64,000 nucleotides of DNA from Chitinophaga niastensis (GCF_003014755.1 NZ_PYAW01000001.1:682001-746000); one strand, 5' to 3'; positions 26,396-35,597 are shown, numbered from the stretch's first letter. Numbers and translations: made by a program. The notes: generated from the sequence alone by a model not told the origin.

Positions 26396-27532
26396 TTATA
26401 TCTGCGCAAGTCTTGCTGCGGCCAGTTCCAGCGTTTCCTGCTTTTTAGCAAAGCAGAAACGGATCACATGATCATCTTTTCCATCCTGGTAAAAAGCAGA
26501 TACAGGAATAGCTGCTACTCCAAATTCTTTGGTAAGCCGTGTAGCAAATGCTCTATCTCCCTCATCAGAAATACGATCGTATTTCATCAGCTGAAAGTAG
26601 CTACCCTGGCTGGATAACGGAGTAAACCGGGTATCTTTCATTAACTGCAGGAAATAATCCCTTTTTTGTTGATAGAAGGCCGGCAGCTCCAGGTAATGTG
26701 CAGGCGTTTCCAAGAACTTTGCCAGGCCATATTGCATAGGTGTATTCACTGAAAAACAAAGGTATTGATGTACCTTTCTGTATTCCTTCATCAGGTGCTC
26801 CGGCGCTACACAATAACCCATTTTCCAACCGGTATTATGAAACACTTTACCAAAAGAAAACGTAACAAAGCTATTGCGGTAAATAGCCGGATAACGCAGG
26901 ATACTATGATGTTGTGCCCCATCAAATATGAGGTGTTCATATACTTCATCAGATAATACCAGCAGGTTAAATTCTGTCACCAGCTTTTCCAGTTCCTGCA
27001 GATCATTTTCCTGTAAGATGCTTCCCGTAGGATTATGCGGTGTATTGAGCATAATCATTTTGGTGCGGGGCGTTATTTTACTGCGGACTTCCGTCCAGTT
27101 AATGCGGTAATCAGGAAACGAAAGCGGTATCAATACCGGCTTTCCTCCATTTACCAACACATTGGGGATATAACTATCATATGCCGGTTCAAAAATAATT
27201 ACTTCATCACCCGGATGTATACACGTAGCAATAGCTGTAAAGATGGCGTAGGTGCCGCCGGGAGTAATCGTTATTTCCATTTCCGGATTCACTGTTTGCT
27301 GATAAAGGTTGCTGATCTTACTGGCAATAGCGGATCTCAGCGACATCAATCCGGGCATTACCGCGTATTGATTATGTCCTTGCTGCATGGCTTCGTTCAC
27401 CATGGCTTTAAGTTCATTGCTGCAATCGTAATCGGGAAATCCCTGAGAGAGGTTGATGGCTTTGTATTCTGCTGCCAGGGCTGACATAACAGAAAATATA
27501 GTGGTACCTACATTAGGTAGTTTAGAAATCAT
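26396..27532 (-). CDS. Methionine aminotransferase-like class I/II PLP enzyme (YbdL type)
   Basis: 378 aa fold-type I aminotransferase. Seen: LSQGFPDYDCS (about 28), QYAVMPGLMSLRSAIA (about 56), LNTPHNPTGSI (about 163), LSDEVYEHLIFDG (about 192) and the PLP lysine in SFGKVFHNTGWKMGY (about 226-240). This motif set fits the YbdL/kynurenine aminotransferase I group, which uses methionine or aromatic amino acids. Substrate is inferred from family. Single gene; a near-perfect inverted repeat lies directly upstream. Confidence 0.87.
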   Translation of the reverse strand: MISKLPNVGTTIFSVMSALAAEYKAINLSQGFPDYDCSNELKAMVNEAMQQGHNQYAVMPGLMSLRSAIASKISNLYQQTVNPEMEITITPGGTYAIFTAIATCIHPGDEVIIFEPAYDSYIPNVLVNGGKPVLIPLSFPDYRINWTEVRSKITPRTKMIMLNTPHNPTGSILQENDLQELEKLVTEFNLLVLSDEVYEHLIFDGAQHHSILRYPAIYRNSFVTFSFGKVFHNTGWKMGYCVAPEHLMKEYRKVHQYLCFSVNTPMQYGLAKFLETPAHYLELPAFYQQKRDYFLQLMKDTRFTPLSSQGSYFQLMKYDRISDEGDRAFATRLTKEFGVAAIPVSAFYQDGKDDHVIRFCFAKKQETLELAAARLAQI

Positions 27533-27545
27533 TTAGCTATTTTTT

Positions 27546-27615
27546 ATTTCGTTATTCAGATATTTTGTCTCTCTGCAAAAGGTATTGGAGCAACAAAATA
27601 TCTGAATAACAAAAT
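27546..27615. repeat. Long-armed inverted repeat between aminotransferase and manC genes
   Basis: Arms 27546-27568 (ATTTCGTTATTCAGATATTT...) and 27593-27615 match as reverse complements at 22 of 23 positions, with a 24-base loop. It sits 10 bp downstream of manC and upstream of the aminotransferase, on one strand, so it could end manC transcription. The arms are AT-rich and longer than a usual terminator stem, so a palindromic repeat element is also possible. Confidence 0.7.
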
Positions 27616-27625
27616 AAGGAAATAT

Positions 27626-28717
27626 TTAAAGGAACTTCTCGCCTTTGTTGCGTTTAATTTCCGATACATATTCTTTAACGTGTTGCTCATTTTCTTTTTT
27701 GCAGATAAGCAACACATCCTGTGTATCAATTACAATAAATTCATCCAGTCCCTGTAGCAGTACCAGCTTATCATTGGGCACTTTCACCATACATTTGGTG
27801 GCATCTATTACCACTACATTTTTGCCTTGTACGGCATTGCCCAGGTAATCTTTTTCAAGATTTTCATAAGCAGAAGCCCAGGTACCGAGATCGCTCCATC
27901 CGAAGTTGGAAGGAATTACATATACGTTGCTGGCCTTTTCCATGATGCCATAGTCGATAGAAATGTTGGTGCATTGCGGATACACTTTTTCAATCGCTTC
28001 TTTCTCTTGTGGTGTATTCAGCGCAAAGGTGCTTTGTTCAAACAGTTCATCTATTTCCGGCAGATATTGTTTGAATGCAGCGAGAATGGTTTTCACATTC
28101 CAAACAAAGATCCCGGCATTCCAGAGGAAGTCGCCGCTTTGCAGGAATGTTTTAGCCAGTTCCAGGTTAGGTTTTTCTGTGAAAGTTTTTACCTGGTATA
28201 CATTGTCTGCCACTTGTTGTGGTTCAAACTGAATGTAGCCATAACCGGTATCGGGCCGGGTAGGTTTAATCCCGAGGGTAAGCAGGGCGCTGTGTTTTTG
28301 AACAAACAGGAGCGCGTTGAGACAGGCGCTGGTAAAAGCGGGCCCATCCACAATCAGGTGATCCGCCGGCGCGCAGATGATGTTTGCCAGGGGGTCTTGT
28401 TTATGGATTTTGTGGGAAATATAAGCTACGCAGGGAGCGGTATTTTTGCGCGAGGGTTCGCTCACAATGTTAGCTGTGGGCAATTCGGGCAATTGGTCGC
28501 TTACTTTGGTAGTATACTGCTGGTGCGTTACCACAAAAATATTTTCCTTTGGAATGAACTGTGCAAAACGTTCATAGGTCCATTGGAGCAGGGTTTTCCC
28601 GGTATTCAGGATATCCAGGAATTGCTTGGGATTGTCTGTGCGGCTGTGGGGCCAAAAGCGGCTGCCTATACCCCCTGCCATAATGGCCACGTAAAAATGG
28701 CTGTTCAGCTTTGTCAT
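27626..28717 (-). CDS. manC: Mannose-1-phosphate guanylyltransferase
   Basis: 363 aa. The nucleotidyltransferase signature IMAGGIGSRFWPHSRTDNPKQFLDI (residues 12-36, with GSR and PKQ) is clear, as is FTEKPN (about 173) and DYGIMEKA (about 250). No phosphomannose isomerase cupin is fused (family members with it are about 480 aa). It makes GDP-mannose from mannose-1-phosphate and GTP for surface polysaccharides. It begins 2 bp after the kdsD stop, so the two are co-transcribed. Confidence 0.92.
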   Translation of the reverse strand: MTKLNSHFYVAIMAGGIGSRFWPHSRTDNPKQFLDILNTGKTLLQWTYERFAQFIPKENIFVVTHQQYTTKVSDQLPELPTANIVSEPSRKNTAPCVAYISHKIHKQDPLANIICAPADHLIVDGPAFTSACLNALLFVQKHSALLTLGIKPTRPDTGYGYIQFEPQQVADNVYQVKTFTEKPNLELAKTFLQSGDFLWNAGIFVWNVKTILAAFKQYLPEIDELFEQSTFALNTPQEKEAIEKVYPQCTNISIDYGIMEKASNVYVIPSNFGWSDLGTWASAYENLEKDYLGNAVQGKNVVVIDATKCMVKVPNDKLVLLQGLDEFIVIDTQDVLLICKKENEQHVKEYVSEIKRNKGEKFL

Positions 28718-28719
28718 TT

Positions 28720-29694
28720 CTAAATAATTCCTTCTCTGATTAAATCATGTAAGTGAATAATACCTTTATATCGCTCTCCGTCCATCACCAGCAGTTGGGT
28801 AATATCATGCTGGCGCATCATTTCTAATGCATTGATAGCCAGCTGATCCTGCTGAATTAATTTTGGGTGCAGCGACATTATATCCTGGGCCGTTACAGCT
28901 GCAGCGGGAACATCTTTCTCCAGCATTCTGCGCAGGTCACCATCTGTAATAATACCTTTTAATAATCCTTTTTCATCCAATACGGCGGTTACGCCGAGCA
29001 TTTTGGATGATATTTCTACGATCACTTCCCGTAGGGAGCTGTTGAGAGCTACCTGCGGAGCCTGGTGTTGTTTGCTGAGATCCCCCACTTTAAGGTAGAG
29101 TTTCTTTCCTAGTGCTCCTCCGGGATGGAATTTAGCAAAGTCGGCAGCCGTAAATCCGTGCCATTCAATGAGGCAAACCGCCAGTGCATCTCCCATAGCC
29201 AGCTGCGCAGTGGTGCTGGTAGTGGGTGCGAGGTTATTTGGACAGGCTTCCTGACTTACGGTAGTGTTGAGCACATAATCTGCTTCCAGTGCCAGAAACG
29301 AGCTCATATTCCCCACCATGGCAATTAATATGTTGCCGAAATTCTTCACTAAGGGAACCAGCACTTTTATTTCGGCAGAAGTACCGCTTTTGGAGATGCA
29401 CATCACGATATCTTCCTCCCGGATCATACCCAGGTCTCCATGGATAGCATCTGCCGCATGCATGAATATTGCTGCCGTTCCGGTAGAATTTAATGTGGCC
29501 ACGATTTTTTGTGCAATAATGGCACTTTTGCCAATGCCCGTTACCACAAGGCGCCCCTGACATTGGGCTACCTGTTCAACAACCTTCTCAAAATCTGCAT
29601 CTATAAACTGCTGCAAATCATTAATGGCTGATGCTTCCATCGCAATTGTGCGTCTGGCTACTTGTCCGATATTGATGGTTTCATTCCTTTTCAT
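28720..29694 (-). CDS. kdsD: Arabinose-5-phosphate isomerase (KdsD/KpsF)
   Basis: 324 aa. An N-terminal SIS domain (VTGIGKSAIIAQKIVATLNSTGTAAIFMHAADAIHGDLGM) precedes two CBS motifs at the C-terminus (about 205-320). It turns ribulose-5-phosphate into arabinose-5-phosphate, the first step to Kdo. With kdsB and kdnAB at 1.3-4.4 kb, this window covers the start and end of Kdo8N supply. First gene of a pair with manC. Confidence 0.94.
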   Translation of the reverse strand: MKRNETINIGQVARRTIAMEASAINDLQQFIDADFEKVVEQVAQCQGRLVVTGIGKSAIIAQKIVATLNSTGTAAIFMHAADAIHGDLGMIREEDIVMCISKSGTSAEIKVLVPLVKNFGNILIAMVGNMSSFLALEADYVLNTTVSQEACPNNLAPTTSTTAQLAMGDALAVCLIEWHGFTAADFAKFHPGGALGKKLYLKVGDLSKQHQAPQVALNSSLREVIVEISSKMLGVTAVLDEKGLLKGIITDGDLRRMLEKDVPAAAVTAQDIMSLHPKLIQQDQLAINALEMMRQHDITQLLVMDGERYKGIIHLHDLIREGII

Positions 29695-29703
29695 GACGAA
29701 TTA

Positions 29704-29711
29704 CAAATTTA
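29704..29711 (-). promoter_or_regulatory. -7 box before kdsD
   Basis: Minus-strand TAAATTTG, an exact TAnnTTTG match, lies 10-17 bases upstream of the kdsD ATG. No upstream TTG at standard spacing was found. Confidence 0.45.
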
Positions 29712-29751
29712 TCATTTTTTAGTCAGCAGTGGTACGATCGCGTAATTTATA

Positions 29752-29782
29752 TTGATACTCCGCGCTTTTTTAAGTAACTTCG
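29752..29782 (+). promoter_or_regulatory. Promoter of recQ
   Basis: TTG at 29752-29754 is followed by 20 bases and TAACTTCG at 29775-29782, one base off TAnnTTTG, about 70 bp before the recQ start. Divergent from the kdsD promoter. Confidence 0.55.
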
Positions 29783-29851
29783 TGTCCCCTAAAAAACATA
29801 TAAAAATATTTCGTCATTTGTTGGTTCTTTAGAGTCTTAAATTTGAATGCA

Positions 29852-32056
29852 ATGGCTGTTGTTAAGGAAAGTTTGATGGATGCATTACGCGAACATTTTG
29901 GGTTCGATTCCTTTAAAGGAAATCAGGAAATAATTATAAATAGCATCCTGTCAGGTAAAGATACTTTTGTTATAATGCCAACTGGTGGAGGTAAATCACT
30001 ATGCTACCAATTACCCGCTCTCATGAGCCCCGGTTGTGCACTGATTGTTTCACCCCTTATTGCGCTGATGAAAAACCAGGTGGACCTGGTCAGAGGCTAC
30101 AGCAGTAAGGATAATGTGGCACATTTCCTCAATTCCACCCTATCAAAGGCGCAAATTAAAAAAGTGCGCTCAGATCTGCAGACGGGTAAAACCAAGCTGC
30201 TGTATGTGGCACCGGAAACGCTCACCAAACAGGAAAACCTGGATTTTTTCAAGGAATTGGAAATTTCCTTTATTGCTGTGGATGAGGCGCATTGTATTTC
30301 CGAGTGGGGACATGATTTCAGACCGGAATACCGCCGTCTGAAGGAGATGATCGATCAGATCAGTGATACCCCTTTGCCGATCATCGCACTAACCGCTACT
30401 GCTACACCCAAAGTACAGAGCGATATTGTGAAGAACCTGGCTTTGGATAATGCTAATATCTACATCTCTTCTTTTAACCGCCCTAACCTGTATTATGAAA
30501 TCAGGCCCAAGCGCAAAAAAGATCAAACGATTAAGGATATTGTAAAGTACATTCATCTACATAAAGGTAAAAGCGGTATTATCTACACTCTCAACCGTAA
30601 AACCACGGAAGAGCTGGCAGATATGCTGATGGCAAATGGCATCAAGGCAGTAGCCTATCATGCCGGCCTGGACCCTACTACCAGGGCCCAGCGTCAGGAT
30701 ATGTTTCTACATGAAGATACAGAGGTGATTGTGGCGACTATTGCTTTTGGTATGGGTATCGACAAGCCGGATGTGCGCTTTGTTATACACTACAACATTC
30801 CCAAGAGCCTGGAAAACTATTACCAGGAAACAGGCCGTGCCGGCCGTGATGGACTGGAAGGTAATTGTGTATGCTACTATTCCCTCAAGGATGTGCAGAA
30901 ACTGGAACACCTGATGCGTGATAAGGCGCTCAGCGAACGTGAAATGGGTGCACAACTCATTAACGAAACAGTGGCCTATGCAGAAAGTGCAGTTTGCCGC
31001 CGTAAAGTGATCCTGCATTACTTTGGTGAAAAGTATGAAACAGAAAACTGTGGTCAGTGTGATAACTGCCGCAATCCTAAAGAAAAAATAGAAGTAAAAA
31101 ACCGCGTTATCATTATGCTGAAAGCGATTCGTTCTCTTGAAGAGCGTTTTGGTAGCGAGTATGTCATCAACGTAATAACCGGCAAAACAAGTCCGCAGAT
31201 CAATACTTATCGTCACGATAAGCTGGAGGTGTTTGGAGAAGGAAAAGAATTCGATGCCCATTTCTGGAACTCCCTCATGCGTCAGATGATGCTGGAAGGT
31301 TTGATAGAAAAAGATATTGAAGAATACGGACTGCTGAAGGTAACTGACAAAGGCACGAAGTTCCTCAAAAAACCATTTTCTATCATGGTGGTGCTGAACC
31401 ATCAGTTTCATGAAGATACGATAGAGGAAGAAGAAGAAGCTGCTGCCGAAGCACAGGTTTCTGCAGATCCGGCATTATTTGAAATGCTGAAAGAGCTGCG
31501 TAAAAAAGTAGCGAAAGAAAAGAACCTTCCCCCCTTCGTTATTTTCCTGGAAACATCCCTGGAAGATATGGCTACCCAGTACCCTACCACTGTGCAGGAA
31601 CTGGAAAAGATACAAGGCGTGAGCAAAGGTAAAGCTGTTCGTTACGGTAAACAGTTTGTGGATGTCATTACCAAGTTTGTGGAAGAAAATGATATCACCA
31701 AACCGGACGACTTTGTAATGAAGAGTGTAGTGAATAAAAGCGGTATGAAAGTATTTATTATTCAGAATATCGATAAGAAAATACCGCTGGAAACTATTGC
31801 CAAAAACAAAGAACTTTCCCTCTCTCAACTGCTCGATGAAATGGAAACTATTGTTGCCAGTGGTACCAAACTGAACATAGATTATTGTCTGGATGAAGAA
31901 CTGGATGACTATGCCCAGGATGAGATCATGGAATACTTCAAAGGCTGCGAAACATCCAGTCTTGCACTGGCGCGTGAAGAGCTGATAGAAAACGATTATA
32001 CGCTGGAACAATTGAAGCTGATGCGTATTAAATTTCTGGTAGTATACGGTAACTAA
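29852..32056 (+). CDS. recQ: ATP-dependent DNA helicase RecQ
   Basis: About 734 aa from ATG 29852 (a TTG three codons earlier is possible). Helicase motifs: PTGGGKSLCYQLPA (I), DEAHCISEWGHDFRPEY (II, DEAH type), LTATATP (III), QETGRAGRDG (VI). A four-Cys zinc site follows (CRRKVILHYFG...CGQCDNC, about 385-415), then winged helix and an HRDC domain (about 545-630). RecQ unwinds DNA 3' to 5' in repair. The C-terminus carries an added helical region of about 100 aa typical of Bacteroidota forms. Followed 31 bp later by the DUF3050 gene. Confidence 0.95.
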   Translation: MAVVKESLMDALREHFGFDSFKGNQEIIINSILSGKDTFVIMPTGGGKSLCYQLPALMSPGCALIVSPLIALMKNQVDLVRGYSSKDNVAHFLNSTLSKAQIKKVRSDLQTGKTKLLYVAPETLTKQENLDFFKELEISFIAVDEAHCISEWGHDFRPEYRRLKEMIDQISDTPLPIIALTATATPKVQSDIVKNLALDNANIYISSFNRPNLYYEIRPKRKKDQTIKDIVKYIHLHKGKSGIIYTLNRKTTEELADMLMANGIKAVAYHAGLDPTTRAQRQDMFLHEDTEVIVATIAFGMGIDKPDVRFVIHYNIPKSLENYYQETGRAGRDGLEGNCVCYYSLKDVQKLEHLMRDKALSEREMGAQLINETVAYAESAVCRRKVILHYFGEKYETENCGQCDNCRNPKEKIEVKNRVIIMLKAIRSLEERFGSEYVINVITGKTSPQINTYRHDKLEVFGEGKEFDAHFWNSLMRQMMLEGLIEKDIEEYGLLKVTDKGTKFLKKPFSIMVVLNHQFHEDTIEEEEEAAAEAQVSADPALFEMLKELRKKVAKEKNLPPFVIFLETSLEDMATQYPTTVQELEKIQGVSKGKAVRYGKQFVDVITKFVEENDITKPDDFVMKSVVNKSGMKVFIIQNIDKKIPLETIAKNKELSLSQLLDEMETIVASGTKLNIDYCLDEELDDYAQDEIMEYFKGCETSSLALAREELIENDYTLEQLKLMRIKFLVVYGN

Positions 32057-32087
32057 ACTTTTGGCCGTAAGCGATAAAAATACAACG

Positions 32088-32855
32088 ATGAGTATCTCGA
32101 AAATACAGGAAACCATTGCCTCCACAAGGGAGCAGGTAGTATCTCACCCATTATATGCAGAATTACAAACACTGGAAGATGTACGCACCTTTATGCAATA
32201 TCATGTGTATGCGGTGTGGGATTTCATGTCGCTGCTCAAAGGATTACAGCAGCAGCTCACCTGTGTAAATGTGCCCTGGGTGCCCACCGGCAATGCAGCC
32301 ACACGTTACCTGATCAATGAAATTGTGACGGGTGAAGAAAGTGATGTAGACATGGATGGCAACCGTTGCAGCCATTTTGAGCTGTATGAACGTGCAATGC
32401 AACAGGCAGGTGCTGATTCCAGCGAAATAAAGGCAATTATAGCCGCCGTTGTTTCGGGAAAGTCTATACAAAGCGTACTGGCAACATCGGCGCTCCCTAC
32501 CGCTGTAAAAGGCTTTTTAGGCTTTACATTTGATGTGATTGCTACCGGCAAGGCACATATCATGGCGGCAGTATTTACTTTTGGCAGAGAAGATCTTATT
32601 CCGGATATGTTTTTAGCGTTGGTAAAAGACCTCGATCAAAAATTTCCCGGCAAGCTGAATACATTCATTTATTATCTCGAAAGACACATAGAAGTTGATG
32701 GCGATCATCATAGTCAATTGGCGATGCAAATGGTCAATGAATTATGTGGAGCGGAAGAAGATAAATGGAAAGAGGCAGCGCAATACGCCCAGCAGTCGCT
32801 GTATTGGCGGCATCAGTTGTGGACTGGTATTTTGAATGAAAAAGTAATTTCATAA
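32088..32855 (+). CDS. DUF3050 family protein (haem-oxygenase-like fold)
   Basis: 255 aa from ATG 32088 (a TTG at 32061 is less likely). The pattern ISKIQETIASTREQVVSHPLYAEL...FMQYHVYAVWDFMSLLKGLQQQL is that of DUF3050, an all-helical group related to TenA/haem oxygenase folds. Conserved His and Glu residues (QYHVYAVWDF; EIVTGEESD; HIEVDGDHH) could hold metal. Function unknown. Possibly co-transcribed with recQ. Confidence 0.85.
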   Translation: MSISKIQETIASTREQVVSHPLYAELQTLEDVRTFMQYHVYAVWDFMSLLKGLQQQLTCVNVPWVPTGNAATRYLINEIVTGEESDVDMDGNRCSHFELYERAMQQAGADSSEIKAIIAAVVSGKSIQSVLATSALPTAVKGFLGFTFDVIATGKAHIMAAVFTFGREDLIPDMFLALVKDLDQKFPGKLNTFIYYLERHIEVDGDHHSQLAMQMVNELCGAEEDKWKEAAQYAQQSLYWRHQLWTGILNEKVIS

Positions 32856-32873
32856 AAAAATTAGAAAAAAATT

Positions 32874-32902
32874 TTGCAATTCAAAAGATTGTATTACTTT
32901 TG
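32874..32902 (+). promoter_or_regulatory. Promoter of tRNA-Phe
   Basis: TTG at 32874-32876, 18 bases, then TACTTTTG at 32895-32902, the Bacteroidota -33/-7 pattern, about 37 bp before the tRNA. Confidence 0.7.
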
Positions 32903-32938
32903 CAATCCCCTCACGACAGAGGGCTATAAAAACGGGAT

Positions 32939-33011
32939 GGTGCGGTAGCTCAGTCGGTAGAGCAAAGGACTGAAAATCCTTGTGTCGCCGGTTCGATCCC
33001 GGCTCACACCA
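32939..33011 (+). tRNA. tRNA-Phe (GAA)
   Basis: 73 nt cloverleaf. Acceptor GGTGCGG/TCACACC (one mismatch, one G-T), D arm GCTC...GAGC, anticodon stem AAGGA/TCCTT around loop CTGAAAA with anticodon GAA, and T arm GCCGG-TTCGATC-CCGGC. The 3' CCA is not encoded. A terminator follows after 3 bases. Confidence 0.95.
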
Positions 33012-33014
33012 CAG

Positions 33015-33042
33015 AAAAAGGTCATCGGAAGATGGCCTTTTT
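33015..33042 (+). terminator. Terminator of tRNA-Phe
   Basis: AAAAAGGTCATC and GATGGCCTTTTT form a 12-bp stem with one G-T pair and a GGAA loop, followed by a T-run. Confidence 0.88.
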
Positions 33043-33121
33043 TTATGCCCGTAAGTGGCGGTTGACAAAGGTTTCAGACTTTATTCACGCGGAAAACCCC
33101 GCCCCCTCATATCCAATAACC

Positions 33122-33538
33122 TCAATGCGCCACTTTTATATACCCCCATCCTTCTTTTTGTTTAGTGATTATTTCATAGATAGCATCCGGTACAATTTCA
33201 ACACCTGGTATCAACTGACTGGCGTTCTTATTATTCCGCTTCATTGTAGCACCGCATACTTTTATGCTCACCTTTTTATTGTTGATAAGATCCTTGATGG
33301 CAGAAGTTATCGTTGATTTATCCTTCATTACCATATCCAGTGCATCGCCATAAACAGCTACTTCCAGCTGTGCATCCGGGCTACCTTTCAGGATACCATT
33401 AATTTGCCGCATAATGGTATTATGATCCTCAATATTTTTACTGGTAATATCAAATATTACTTTGTAGTCGGATTGGGCATAGGATAAAATATATCCTAGC
33501 AAAAATGCAAAAAGCGTAAACAGCTTTTTCATGATCAT
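33122..33538 (-). CDS. Exported DsrE/DsrF-like protein
   Basis: 138 aa. Signal peptide KKLFTLFAFLLGYILSYAQ. The DsrE-like body has YKVIFDITSK, LEVAVYGDALDMVMKDKS and a cysteine in KVCGATMKRN (about residue 95), where sulfur-relay members carry their reactive Cys. Ends with IPDAIYEIITKQKEGWGYIK. The family includes cytoplasmic sulfurtransferases; this exported form is probably periplasmic. Third gene after a TsdA-like cytochrome and a Tat-exported DsrE-like protein, suggesting periplasmic sulfur or thiol redox. Confidence 0.8.
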   Translation of the reverse strand: MIMKKLFTLFAFLLGYILSYAQSDYKVIFDITSKNIEDHNTIMRQINGILKGSPDAQLEVAVYGDALDMVMKDKSTITSAIKDLINNKKVSIKVCGATMKRNNKNASQLIPGVEIVPDAIYEIITKQKEGWGYIKVAH

Positions 33539-33585
33539 ATTTTTATTTGATGTATTGAATTTTTAAGCTCCTGAAATCCGGTGAC

Positions 33586-34581
33586 CTATTTTATTTGCCC
33601 TTTACCCCTTTGATGAAGAATAGGGCCAAAAGGTCCGTATTTATGCTGTTGTGCAGAGAATGTATCGCTGAAAGGTCCAAAGGGAAGATCCTCCGGTTTC
33701 GTGTTTATATCAGGCCAATCCGCAGGGAATGCTTTAAAAGGACGAGGCTGTGAATTTACAAAAGCAGCAACATCCCATGCTTCATCATCTGTTAATTGGG
33801 TACTTTTAAAATCTATGCCGAACGGCATATTATTTTTTATATACCCGGCAAGTTTCGATATCCTGTAAATACCTGCTCCGGTATTATAACTTTTCTCTCC
33901 CCACAAAGGAGGATACTCGTATTCAGTACTGCCTGCTTTTAATTTCCCGGCGCCATTCTCCCCATGACATTTTCCACATTTTTGTTCAAACACCAGTTTC
34001 CCCTTTGCAGTATCCGCAGCCCTTTCCAGGTATATCATTTCTTTTATTCCGCTTCCCGGTGGCTTATATCCTTTAGGTACACCTTTCCCCAACCAGTGTA
34101 TGTAGGCTATAATGGCCCTCAATTCAAGGCTATTGCTATCGAGGGCATTGCCGTTAAGACTGCGGATCAGGCAATCGTTCACTTTTTTTCCGATTGACTC
34201 AACAGTGCCGCTCCTTGCCCTGAATTTCGGATAAGTAGATGCGGTACTGCTATAGTTATTCCCCCAAAGTTTAGTACCTGCATCCAGATGACAATTCTGG
34301 CAGTTCATACCATTGCTGATGGCGACAATTTTTCCTTTAGGTCCCAGGTAAACGGAAGTATGAACAATAAGATCCCGGCCATACCTGATCATTGCACCAT
34401 CTACCGTATGTGGAATAGAACCAGTATCAGGAGCGATCCATAGCGTCGCTGATTTTTTTTCTCTTTCCCTTATATGATTCCTGTTGCTGAAGAGCATTTT
34501 TATAACAATCAGCAGCAATCCCACTAACAGCATTATCCACAATAGCCGGAGTATGCCCGAATCCAGAGGAATCCGTTTCAT
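33586..34581 (-). CDS. TsdA-like dihaem cytochrome c, membrane-anchored
   Basis: 331 aa from ATG 34581, which overlaps the upstream stop as ATGA. An earlier start at 34680 would overlap the neighbouring gene by 100 bp and is rejected. An N-terminal membrane helix (LWIMLLVGLLLIVIKMLF) is followed by two haem c motifs: CQNCH (about residue 105) and CGKCH (about 205). The stretches around them (MNCQNCHLDAGT, YIHWLGKGVPKG; FEQKCGKCHGENGAGK) resemble TsdA thiosulfate dehydrogenases, which oxidise thiosulfate to tetrathionate or the reverse. Substrate not provable here. Flanked by two DsrE-like genes. Confidence 0.82.
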   Translation of the reverse strand: MKRIPLDSGILRLLWIMLLVGLLLIVIKMLFSNRNHIREREKKSATLWIAPDTGSIPHTVDGAMIRYGRDLIVHTSVYLGPKGKIVAISNGMNCQNCHLDAGTKLWGNNYSSTASTYPKFRARSGTVESIGKKVNDCLIRSLNGNALDSNSLELRAIIAYIHWLGKGVPKGYKPPGSGIKEMIYLERAADTAKGKLVFEQKCGKCHGENGAGKLKAGSTEYEYPPLWGEKSYNTGAGIYRISKLAGYIKNNMPFGIDFKSTQLTDDEAWDVAAFVNSQPRPFKAFPADWPDINTKPEDLPFGPFSDTFSAQQHKYGPFGPILHQRGKGQIK

Positions 34582-35279
34582 CCTGCAAAACAATAGCCGC
34601 AATTCCGTTCCTGTGCACGTCCTACGGCCCATACACCGGAAGGCACCAATTGTATACCCGGTAAAATACCGTCGATCCATTCATTTTTTACAGCTACAGG
34701 ATCAAGTGACATGCTTTGTGCTACCACTGCGCTATAGACTGTAATCGCCATATTACAAACACAGAACAGGACCCCACTTGCCTGCAGTTCATTAATTCCA
34801 ATGGCCACATTGCCAATTCCGGGAACAGTAAAATCTCCCGGCTTAGGTTGCCAGAAAGGATTTCTGACTGCAGGTGCTTTGGTAACAGGATCATCCGCTT
34901 TAAATACTTCGCCGAATTTATACTTTGCCCATAGGTCACTTTTCAGCGCATATGGAATTGCGTCATGTCGTAACACAACAACTACACAACACTCTTTTTC
35001 GGGCGAGCCAGTAGCCTCATTAGTAAGTAAAAAAATCTTGGGCCAGGCAAAAGGCAGGATGTCATGCGGACGGATTACATCCAGTACCATCTTGTGTTTC
35101 CCCTTAATTTTGGCCACCCAGGCCTCGGGGTCCCCATTATTGATATTTATTTTTTCAGGGCTGAATGCCGCCTGGAGGTCAAGAGGAGCAAAGGACGGTA
35201 TGGTAAGGATTGTAGCTCCTGCAATGATTTTCCCAAGAAAATCACGACGGTTGGTTGCTTCGTTTTTTGCACGATTCAT
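34578..35279 (-). CDS. Tat-exported DsrE-like protein
   Basis: 233 aa. The twin-arginine motif NRRDFLGKI at residues 10-18 followed by AGATILTIPSFAPLDLQAAF marks Tat export, so it folds, perhaps with a cofactor, before export. The body has VVVLRHDAIPYAL and ELQASGVLFCVCNMAIT with two close cysteines, the DsrE-like pattern; the tail NCGYCFAG has two more. First gene of the cluster, translationally coupled to the cytochrome. Likely a periplasmic sulfur-handling partner; no direct evidence of substrate. Confidence 0.8.
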   Translation of the reverse strand: MNRAKNEATNRRDFLGKIIAGATILTIPSFAPLDLQAAFSPEKININNGDPEAWVAKIKGKHKMVLDVIRPHDILPFAWPKIFLLTNEATGSPEKECCVVVVLRHDAIPYALKSDLWAKYKFGEVFKADDPVTKAPAVRNPFWQPKPGDFTVPGIGNVAIGINELQASGVLFCVCNMAITVYSAVVAQSMSLDPVAVKNEWIDGILPGIQLVPSGVWAVGRAQERNCGYCFAG

Positions 35280-35333
35280 ATAATTGCTATTTTGGTGAAT
35301 ACTGCATTTACTTGTAGCATCAGCTTCCGACAG

Positions 35334-35597
35334 CTATGCCTGCAAGTAATTAAATAACAAACCCGTCAATAGAATTACATTAAAAGAAATACAACAGTTT
35401 TTGAGGAGATGGTTAAAAATATCTGAGGATGTATTTTTAACATGATTGATGTGATCAAGTCGCTCATCAATATTAACCCATAGATATACCAGGAAACACA
35501 AAAGTAGGAAAATAAAAAGTGGGGCTATCGTATAAAAGTGACAAAATTTAAAACCCCAATACTTGCTCCAGGTCACCCCTGAAACCTGGGTATTCAT
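35334..35597 (-). CDS. Possible small two-helix membrane protein
   Basis: From ATG 35597 an 87-aa frame runs past the AraC stop. The first 17 codons overlap the AraC gene in another frame; the rest lies in the 268-bp gap. It carries two hydrophobic stretches (IAPLFIFLLLCFLVYLWV and VILLTGLLFNYLQ) and polar linkers, which is protein-like. No family is recognised and no clear ribosome site is visible, so this is tentative. If not coding, the gap has no other visible content. Confidence 0.3.
   Translation of the reverse strand: MNTQVSGVTWSKYWGFKFCHFYTIAPLFIFLLLCFLVYLWVNIDERLDHINHVKNTSSDIFNHLLKNCCISFNVILLTGLLFNYLQA

Noticed and set aside
34582..34680. 33-residue N-terminal extension of the TsdA-like cytochrome
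   Set aside because: Would overlap the preceding gene by 100 bp; the ATG at 34581 gives an ATGA overlap and a clean membrane helix.
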